Assembly: GCA_003255025.1 (NCBI GenBank) | Contig: QANY01013442.1 | Span: 62,001-126,000 of the forward strand | Direction of reading: 5' to 3' | Length of the DNA: 64,000 bases | Source: Datisca glomerata | Taxonomy: Eukaryota > Streptophyta > Magnoliopsida > Cucurbitales > Datiscaceae | Part shown: in pieces, positions 56,306 to 64,000 of the stretch | How positions within the stretch are numbered: position 1 is the stretch's first letter | Layout of the letters: the number at the start of each line of letters is the position of its first letter | Notes under the pieces: model-generated | The model's database searches: none | What the model was told of the DNA's origin: nothing | The model's input: only the letters and a program-made list of their open reading frames with translations | Made by a program: the position numbers and the translations under genes

Positions 56306-58720
56306 TGTAACACCCCAACTAATGTTGCAATAAACTATATTTTTAATTTCTCTTAATTATCCTATGATTATTTGACTTAACGTTTGAATTGAATTAATTA
56401 AATGTCTTGCAGTGAAACGATTCGAGGTGATCTAGCGACTCAATGTGCCTAGTATAATTTTAATATAATTGATATTAGTTATCAAAATTGTTGACTTATT
56501 AAGATTATATTTATTTGTATTTCTAAGCTCACTCACACCATATATGCATTTACACCCTAAGAAAACCCCTAACACTAATCTGATTTTCATTCGGCTCTCT
56601 CATTCTCTAAATTGCTCACACCAATACATGCATACACCTAAAGTTAACCCTAGCCTAAGTATACAAATTTATAATCCTTCATCTATCCCTCTAAAACATT
56701 CTCTTGCCGCCCCAGCAAAAGAAAATCATCATCTTCTTTAAGTCGCTCTTCGTCCAGAGACAGGAGAAATAAAAAAAGAGAACAATTTGGTTATTTTGTG
56801 GTTAACGAATCGCAACTGTGGGCTTTCCACTTTGGCGCCTTTGAGATAACGAACAAAAATATTTCTTGGTGGAAACTATTTCATTTTTTGTAAGCAAGGA
56901 CGAAGGTTTGTGTTGAGAACCCCACTTGTTTGGCTTTCTTTATAGATTTTGTTCTTAGAATTATGATAGTGGCAATTATAGTCATGAACCAAAAAAACGT
57001 CTATAAGTTTGACTTTTATTTTAAAACTAATTATGGTGATTATATTAGTCCTTGTTCCTACATAAAAAAACAACAAGGTTTAATTGGTACAGTTTTCCAT
57101 TGAATTCTTGGGTTTATGGAGTTTTTCACATATGAGAATATTTAAAATTTCACTTCCTTTATTGTTACTTGAAGCTTTGTGATCATAAGTATACAAATAA
57201 TGAGTTTTTTGTCTAAGGTTTTATGTAAACTAAACAAAGGAGAGTATAAATTAAAGAAAAAAAATAAAAACATATAACATTTTTCATGGACTAGCTTGAT
57301 TTCTTTAGAACTTCTTTCTTATTTTGTAATATGTACAAGTTCAGACTTGACATTTTGGAGGCATTGCTTAATTAATACTTGAAACTGGTGAGAGCGTGAT
57401 ACTAGATGACGTAAAAATGCAATTTTGAAGAATTAACTTGTGCTATATTGTTGATAAAATTTTATATCTATGAAACGGGGTGGTCTATGAAATTTTTATT
57501 AAATACCTCTTTTGAAATCATGATTTCATTAGGATTAAGTTCAATTGATCTTGTGTTTTATCTCCCATGACTTTGTGAAATTGATAAAATATTTTAATGT
57601 GTAAAATTTAATAGTTTTGACATTTTGAGCGTTGACCCCTCGAAACACTCTCTAGACATTTGGTTTTACTAAGAATGCCAAGTAAGTAAAATTTTACGCG
57701 TACTTTAATGTCTGTAAACTTTGATGTTGAATTGATTTATCATTATACTGTCGCTCGATATTGTGTTTAATTGTATTTTTATTATTATTATGATATCTGT
57801 GGTATATTGTATTGTAATGTCGATGAATGTAAATATGTTCATACCTATACATGAAGGTTTGTAGTATGAGTTTAATCAAGTATATAAAAGTTTAAACACC
57901 TGGTGTGTGTTTATTCCATGAAATACATGAGTGGGAAATGGGACGCGGGGAACCGACAGACCAGACAATGGTTAATGGTTGATGTGGTTGGCTTGTCTAT
58001 CAATATAATGTGAATAAATGATCGTTTGGCTTGTCCAGCGATATAATGTGAACGGGTGATACTACCAGGGCCCGTTAGTCGAACAGATTCCATAATAATG
58101 ACATACTACCTCTGATTGACTAAACACTACACAAATGAGCTCGCGAATAAAGAAAAGAAATGAATGCAATAAAAATAGTAAAGAAAGGAATGTGACAAGT
58201 TTGCATGGAAAGAAAGTAATGAATGATGTAAAACGAAAGCAAATGTAATAAAGTTATAAAGGATCTATAATTGTATATTCCAGCACAATGTTCTAAAATG
58301 GAATTGGATGCGCATGTGTTTGCTGAGTATGTGTAAGCTTTTATTTATTGGGCTTTAGCTCATTCTGTTGTTTCTTAATATTTTCAGGTGAGGAGTAATT
58401 ACGGGAGAACACCTTGTGGGCGAACTCGACTCAGTATAATATTTTGAATAAGGATTTAAAACAATTGCTTTATGACTAATTATTGTTATTTTGATGATTT
58501 AGCTTAAAATTATTGGTTGTTATTTGATTAAGTTTCCGCTGCAAAATTTTTATTATTTAAGTACTTTGAATTTAATATTGATAAATTTAACTTGAGACTT
58601 TTGTTTAAGTTAAGATTTAAATTGAACTATGTATTTCATATATAATGTTTGATTAACGTTAAAGAGGATAACACTTCCTAAATTATAATCAACAAGGTAT
58701 TTTAGTTTAGGGGTGTTACA
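56306..58720 (+). mobile_element. LTR-type repeat, copy 1 (2.4 kb)
   Basis: The unit starts TGTAACACCCCAACTAAT and ends TAGGGGTGTTACA, giving an 11-bp perfect terminal inverted repeat with TG...CA ends. Near the 3' end it has TTGGGCTTTAGCTCATTC and TTCAGGTGAGGAGTAATT, wording common in LTRs of plant Ty3/gypsy elements. No PBS or coding region is attached, so it behaves like a solo LTR. Flanks are TGTAT on the left and TATAT on the right, a near but not perfect 5-bp match in TA-rich DNA. The open frame 56469-56741 is part of the LTR, not a gene. Confidence 0.72.
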
Positions 58721-58773
58721 TATATATATATATATTAAAAAATGAAATTTCTTAACATAAGGTGAAATCACTA
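58721..58773. repeat. Junction spacer between the tandem LTR copies
   Basis: A (TA)n run, then TTAAAAAATGAAATTTC and TTAACATAAGGTGAAATCAC. The same order of words follows copy 2 at about 60627-60764, which shows that LTR plus right flank were duplicated together. Confidence 0.75.
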
Positions 58774-60626
58774 TGTAACACCCCAACTAATTTTGTAATA
58801 AACTATATATTTTAATTGTTAATTTTTACTCTTAATTATCCTATGATTATTTGACTTAACGTTTGGATTGAATTAATTAAATATTTTGTAGAGAAACGAT
58901 TCGAGGTGATCTAACGACTCAGTGTGCCTAGTATAATTGTAATATAATTGATATTAGTTATCAAAATTGTTGACTTATTAAGATTATATTTATTTATATT
59001 TTCTAAGCTCACTCACACCATATATGCATTTACTCCCTAAGAAAAACCCTAACATTAATTTGATTTTCATTCAGCTCTCTCATTCTCTAACTTGCTCACA
59101 CAAATACATGCATACACCTAAAACTAACCCTAACTTAAGTATACATATTTATATTCCTTCATCTCTCTCCCTCAAAAACATTCTCTTGCCACCCAGTAAA
59201 AGAAAACCACCGTCTTCTTTAAGTCGCTCTTCATCCAGAGACAAGAGAAATAAATAAAGAGAACAATTTAGTTATTTTGTGGTTAACAAATAGCAACTGT
59301 GAGCTTTTCCACTTTGATGTCTTTGAGATAACGAATGAAAGGTTCTCAGCGCAAACCTTCGTGCTGAGAACCTCACTTTTTTAGCTTTCTTTATAGATTT
59401 TGTTCTTAGAATTATGATAGTGGTAATTATAGTCATGAACAGTAAAAACATCGGTAAGTTTGACTTTTATTTTAAAACTAATTATGGTGATTGTATCAGT
59501 CCTTGTTCATATATAAAAAAACAAGGTTTAATTGGGTACAATTTCCCACGAACTTTTGGGTTTATGGAGTTTTTCGCATATGAGAATATTTAAAATTTCA
59601 CTTCTTTTATTGTTACTCGAAGCTTTGTGATCATAGGTATACAAATAATGAGTTTTTTGTCCAAGGTTTTATGTAAACTAAACAAAAGAGAATATACATT
59701 AAAGAAAAAATATAAATATATAACATTTTTCATGGACTAGCTGATTTCTTTAAAACTTCGTTCTTATTTTGTAATATGTCAAGTTTAGACTTGACATTTT
59801 GGAGGCACTACTTAATTAATAATAGAAACGGGTGAGATCGTGATATTAGATGACGTAAAAAAAAATGCAATTTTGAAGAATTAACTTGTGCTATATTGTT
59901 GATAAAATTTTATATCTATGAAATAGGGTGGTCTATGAAATTTTTATTATATGCCTCTTTTGGAATCATGATTTCATTAGGATTAAGTTTTATTGATCTT
60001 GTGATTTATCTTCCATGACTTTGTGAAATTGATAAAATATTTTAATGTGTAAAATTTAATAGTTTTGGCACTTTGAACGTTGACCCCTTGAAACACTCTC
60101 TGGACATTTATTTTTTTAAGGGCGCCAGGTAATGTAAAACGAAAGCAAATGTAATAAAGTTATAAATAATCTATAATTGTATATTTCAGCATAAATGTTT
60201 TAAAATGGAATTGGATGCGCATGTGTTCGCTAAATATGTGTAAGATTTTACTTACTAAGATTTAGCTCATTCCGATGTTTCTTAATATTTTCAGGTGAGG
60301 AGTAATTGCTGGAGAACGCCTTGCAGGCGAACTCGACTCAGTAGAATATTTTGAATAATGATTTAAAACAATTGCTTTATGATTAATTATTCTTATTTTG
60401 ATGATTTAGTTTAAAATTATTGGTTGTTATTTGATTAAGTTTCGGCTGGAAAATTTTTATTATTTAAGTACTTTGAATTTAATATTAATAAATTTAACTT
60501 GAGACTTTTGTTTTAGTTAAATTTAAATTGAACTATGTCTTCCATGTTTAATGTTTGATTAACGTTAAAGAGGATAACACTTCCTAAATTATAATCAACA
60601 ATGTATTTTAGTTTGAGGGTGTTACA
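58774..60626 (+). mobile_element. LTR-type repeat, copy 2 (1.85 kb, internal deletion)
   Basis: It is collinear with copy 1 from TGTAACACCCCAACTAAT to GAGGGTGTTACA. About 0.55 kb of copy 1 (roughly 57680-58225) is missing at about 60130, where the junction GCCAGGTAATGTAAAACG replaces it; AGTAA-like microhomology lies at both ends of the missing part in copy 1. The left flank CACTA does not match the right flank, as expected if this copy arose by tandem duplication rather than by its own insertion. The frame 59024-59257 is a relative of the frame in copy 1, carried along as non-coding sequence. Confidence 0.75.
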
Positions 60627-60663
60627 TATATATATTTTAAAAAATATGAAACGAAAAAAAATT

Positions 60664-60770
60664 GAGGGTGACGTCACCCTCTATTGTGACAGAGGGTGAC
60701 ATCACCCTCTATTGTGACAGAGGTTGATGTCACCCTCTATGACTTAACATAAGGTGAAATCACCCTCTGC
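60664..60770. repeat. GAGGGTGACRTCACCCTC palindromic minisatellite
   Basis: GAGGGTGACGTCACCCTC (60664-60681) is a perfect 18-bp palindrome with a TGACGTCA core. It is followed by two similar palindromes, GAGGGTGACATCACCCTC and GAGGTTGATGTCACCCTC, linked by TATTGTGACA (33-bp period), and then GGTGAAATCACCCTC. Confidence 0.85.
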
Positions 60771-61399
60771 ATTTTTTTGTGTTTTTTTTATTTTTTTGTT
60801 TGTATTTTATTTTTTTGTTTATTTTTATTAGTAGATATTATGATTTGATTTGATTTATTTTTTTTATAAATATCTTTTTACTTGTTCCACATATTGTTTC
60901 CTTATTTTCACTCTACATATTCTTTGCAAATTTATTATACATTTTTAGCATCTCTAACCTTTCTTTCTATTACTATTTCTTTTTCTTTATAGCTATTATC
61001 TCTTCTTATTTATTTATGTATTAATTTCATATCGTCATGATTTGTATGTGATTATTGTTTCATTCTTTTATCATCAGAATGGGCATTCATAAATTAAAAC
61101 CATAACAATTATTTAGTTTAAACTAAAAAAATCTAATGACGGATTTTGGGATTTTTGGAATACCAAATTTCTTGAACTACAGAGGTGAGGAATTATTTTT
61201 TGGCTACCGAGAATGACTCAATAATACTTTTATTTTAAAAAATATATATAAGAAAACAAAATATAATTTTCAATGGTATTTGTACCATCCATTAAAGGTC
61301 ATATATTTTCATTTTTATGATGCAAAATGTACCAAATGGGACATTAAAAAATGAATTTTTTTAATCTTATTTTAAAATATAATTTGGATAGCATTTGGT
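60771..61399. other. T-rich stretch, possibly the start of a Ty3/gypsy LTR
   Basis: Low-complexity TTTTTTATTTTT sequence and AT-rich DNA without coding signal. The 5' edge of the LTR that ends at 61618 must lie somewhere here or just right of it, but could not be placed. Confidence 0.35.
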
Positions 61400-61618
61400 T
61401 AAATTTGATAGTCATTTTAACAGTGGGTGTTGTGGTGTGCTAATACCTTCCCCACACACAAATAACTCCCAAACCAACTTTGAGTTTTCATAGATCAAAT
61501 TTTTTATTTTAAAATTGGGTGACCAATTACACTCTAAAATGATTGTTGCGACTCCAAATTTCTTCTTTTTTAAAATAATTTTTCAATCACCACTCTGCGT
61601 CGCATGCATATTGCGACA
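61400..61618 (+). mobile_element. 3' part of a Tat/Ogre-like Ty3/gypsy LTR
   Basis: Text such as GGTGTTGTGGTGTGCTAATA, CCTTCCCCACACACAAATAA and CTCCCAAACC, ending in ATTGCGACA, is characteristic of the LTR ends of Tat-lineage elements. It is immediately followed by the matching PBS. Confidence 0.6.
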
Positions 61619-61620
61619 GC

Positions 61621-61640
61621 TTGGCGACTCCAATGAGAAC
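61621..61640 (+). other. Primer binding site, Arg-tRNA type
   Basis: TTGGCGACTCCAATGAGAAC resembles TGGCGACTCCACTGGGGA, the site complementary to arginine tRNA used by Tat/Ogre elements. It lies two bases after the CA end of the LTR. Several of the G positions are mutated. Confidence 0.65.
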
Positions 61641-62257
61641 AATTTTGGTCTAACCATTTTTAGATTGATAGAGAGTCAAACCAAAATTTTATCATAAGCT
61701 ATCCCTTTCTGTGGTTCTTTGTTTGTTTACTTGATTAATTGTTTTTCTTATTCATGCTTATAGTTGTATATAGTTCATTTTTTATGAAGTATATTTCTTT
61801 ACATAATTTCTAATTTCACACATATATACTAGCCCTATACCTGGGCTTTCCTTTAGGATTCACGAGAATGAGTAGTGGAATGCCTTCATGGAATTGCGGT
61901 TTTCGTGCAGACTCATGAAAGTTCTCACTCAGGCTGACCCTTGCGGAATACCATTTGGGAGACCATGTTACTCCATTTGGATAACAGTATGGACAACCTG
62001 AGAGCGTATTCAGATATTTGAGAGCCCAACCACACATGGATTTAGTTTTTAGAGCCCACCTCACGACTAATATTTGGTAAAATACAGCTTCTGCTTAAAT
62101 ATAGTATCATGGTTAACTTTGTCTTACGCTCTTTAAACATTTCTTCTCTTCCCCATTGTTTCACTTCTGACTTCATAATTCTTTTTTTGCATACATGCAC
62201 CATACTGCATAATAAGAATTTTAAAGAAGTATTTAATTCATTCATATTTTAGGGACC
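61641..62257 (+). other. Leader of the Tat/Ogre-like element
   Basis: Non-coding leader between the PBS and the first ORF. Open frames on the minus strand (61816-62245) are antisense and without a recognised domain. Confidence 0.5.
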
Positions 62258-64000
62258 ATGACTTCTACTCTGGGTGTGATAGAAGATCAAGCTATAGTAG
62301 CTCAATGGTAAGAGGAAACACGGAAACAAAAAAGAGATTGTCTGAAAAAGGAGGAGGTCATTCTTCTACCATCAATAACTAAGATAGAGTTCTCACACAC
62401 TGAATTGGAAAGGTTAAAGAATATATGGGAGGATTTTTCACCGGAGCATAAAAATTTGTTTGTCGATAAATATGGTCGCACCATTTATCTTCTGTATATT
62501 GCAGTCAACACTTCCATTCTTGAGGATTTAATGCATCTCTGGAACCCTCTATATAGATATTTCACCTTTGAAATAATTGATCTTACTCCTACAATTGAAG
62601 ATTATCAAGCCCTACTGAGTGTCCCGCTGTAAAACATAGACAAAGTTTATAATTACAACAAAAAGCTCACATTGAAGAAAGATTTATCCAAGCTCTTGGG
62701 TCCTATCCATGCATTTGAGATTGAGAACAATGATGAAAGTTAAAAGGGGAATGAGTGTGTACCACTGGATTACCTCCTAGATCTCACCCAAAATGTCTTA
62801 AAGGAAGATGATAAGAAATGACTCTTTATGCTCTATATATTTTTGGCACCGTGTTATTTCCAAAGATTCAAGGTGGATGATTAAGTGATAAAAATATTCC
62901 TTCAAGTTGAACATGGTGTTAACCCTGTTATCTCAATTCTCGTTGAGATGTTTCGTTCCTTAAATCATATCTGAGTGTTTGGAAAAGGGAAGTTCATCGA
63001 CTCTCAATATATTTTGGGTATTTGGATTTTTAGTCATCTAAGATGTCCCCCAGATTTCAAATGTCCTCAAGTTAAGTTTTCAAGTTCATAGATGAAGACG
63101 AGAATCCCCATTGCAGAATTTGAAATGGCCAAATGGAGTCCACAGTTTTCCATAAAATGGGTGTGACTCTCATACCTATCAAAGTTGAAGATGGGGATGT
63201 TATTTAAAAAGCCCATTGGACGTCGTCGACATTGATGGTCTATAGATGTGGTGACTTTCAATGGGTCCCGCTCCCAGGACCATGGGGTTGTACTGGTTAT
63301 GCTCCGTCAATTATACATGAGACAATTTATCCTTGCCATGCACCCATTAAAGGATATTGAGATCAGTTATGATTCTCAAGATATTGAACAAAAATTGCAG
63401 CAGCTGATTGGAGCTTGGAAAATAACGAGAACGGTGTAAAATGAGAAGAACCATATGAACTGCACAAAAGAGTATGAAGCGTGGCCTGAGAGTAGAGGCA
63501 AAGTAACTATTGCCTTACCAGTTTAGGGTTTACAATCATACAAGTTACTGGAAACTCATCAGGAGATTGTTAAAAAGAAGGAGCGAGATGAGTTATATGA
63601 GGAGCGTCAAAAGGAAAGAATTTAGCTCTCTTGGAAGAAAATAGACATCTAATAGTTGAGGCAAATTTAGCCGATAAACACAAGATCAAAGTGGAAAAAT
63701 AACTCAGAGATTTGAGAAACAAGATTAAGGATCAAGAATATCTTAAGCGGAAAAACTTAGAGTTGAGAACTGACACTCGCAGACTGAATAATAAAATCAG
63801 AAAGATGGCAGAGGACAATGAGAATTTTGTGAGGGGTAATCTATGAACAAGAGGATCAAATCATGAAGCTAAAAAGGAAAAATAAGCTAGTACAAATACT
63901 TTTAGATGAGGTGAAAGGGACTGCCGATAAGAAGAATACGTACATCGTTGAGTTAGAAGAACAATATGACTCATTACGATGAATCGCTGATAATTTACAA
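62258..64000 (+). pseudogene. Extra 5' ORF (DUF7745-like) of a Tat/Ogre-like retrotransposon, broken, runs off the window
   Basis: From ATG 62258 (MTSTLGVIEDQAIVAQW, then a stop) the same frame continues: ELERLKNIWEDFSPEHKNLF, LLYIAVNTSILEDLMHLWNP, YRYFTFEIIDLTPTIEDYQA and LLSVPL*. Other frames add LLDLTQNVLKEDDKK, EHGVNPVISILVEMFRSLNH and FGKGKFIDSQYILGIWIFSH. This is the DUF7745 / plant-mobile-domain-like protein fused to or preceding gag in some plant Ty3/gypsy elements. The 3' part (63550-63990) is a coiled coil in broken frames (NKIRKMAEDNENF, LVQILLDEVKGTADKKN). Many stops make it a pseudogene. Gag and pol are expected to the right of the window. Confidence 0.7.

Noticed and set aside
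56469..56741. 90-codon open frame, with a relative at 59024-59257, as a conserved gene pair
   Set aside because: Both lie within duplicated LTR copies and start at different positions; the similarity comes from duplication of non-coding DNA.
1..64000. tRNA, rRNA or organelle-derived DNA
   Set aside because: No cloverleaf-type tRNA with A and B boxes, no rRNA landmarks and no chloroplast or mitochondrial gene could be recognised. The only tRNA-related sequences are retrotransposon primer binding sites.

Overview
The window is AT-rich nuclear DNA of a flowering plant, most likely a eudicot. It is dominated by decayed transposable elements: Ty1/copia and Ty3/gypsy LTR retrotransposons, CACTA elements, a hAT-like MITE and a LINE-type DUF4283 ORF. 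The only intact, recognisable host gene is a single-exon WD40 gene of the RUP1/RUP2 (REPRESSOR OF UV-B PHOTOMORPHOGENESIS) type at 35672-36865. A decayed, intron-containing ARIADNE-type ubiquitin-ligase gene lies just downstream of it. I see no rRNA, tRNA, CRISPR or prokaryotic operon structure. The species cannot be named from this sequence.

Layout. 1-2.8 kb: a short 38-bp tandem repeat, then a broken DUF4283/zinc-knuckle ORF on the minus strand. 2.8-18 kb: a nested retrotransposon stack. A copia element (5' LTR 2824-4639, gag-pol 6478-10403, 3' LTR from 10418) is cut at 11296/11297 by a second copia-type element (5' LTR 11297-13543, PBS 13546, gag from 17488). The leader of the second element is split by a solo LTR of the first family (14633-16525), flanked by a perfect 5-bp target duplication. 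18-19 kb: an RNase H-like (RVT_3) pseudogene. 19042-23050: a complete non-autonomous CACTA element with a 3-bp TSD. 23-26.4 kb: mostly featureless, with one unrecognised coding relic. 26479 to about 31.2 kb: a second CACTA-like element that carries the first exon of a NAC gene. 31.2-34.5 kb: a minus-strand copia remnant whose gag region is replaced by a 15-bp minisatellite.

34.5-40.1 kb: promoter and coding region of the RUP-like gene, then the ARIADNE-like pseudogene. 40.2-43.8 kb: degenerate tandem and inverted repeats. 45.4-47.0 kb: a satellite of roughly 100-bp palindromic monomers. 48.3-50.7 kb: an LTR-like stretch and an inverted relative of the 11297 LTR. 51.9-55.7 kb: an LTR carrying a 482-bp hAT-like MITE with an 8-bp TSD, a copia gag-protease pseudogene, and another LTR. 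56.3-60.6 kb: two tandem copies of an LTR bounded by TGTAACACCC/GGGTGTTACA. 61.4-64 kb: the start of a Tat/Ogre-like Ty3/gypsy element with an Arg-tRNA-type PBS and an extra 5' ORF carrying a DUF7745-like domain, running off the window.

Function. The retroelements all carry stops or frameshifts, so none looks able to move by itself. The RUP-like protein is expected to act in the nucleus in UV-B (UVR8) signalling. Its start codon is overlapped by two upstream ORFs, and an LTR remnant with a G-box lies about 1.35 kb upstream. Both are candidate regulatory features but are inferences only. I did not find a convincing undescribed biological system. The most unusual structures are the gag-replacing minisatellite, the palindromic satellite, the RUP uORFs and the NAC exon inside a CACTA element.
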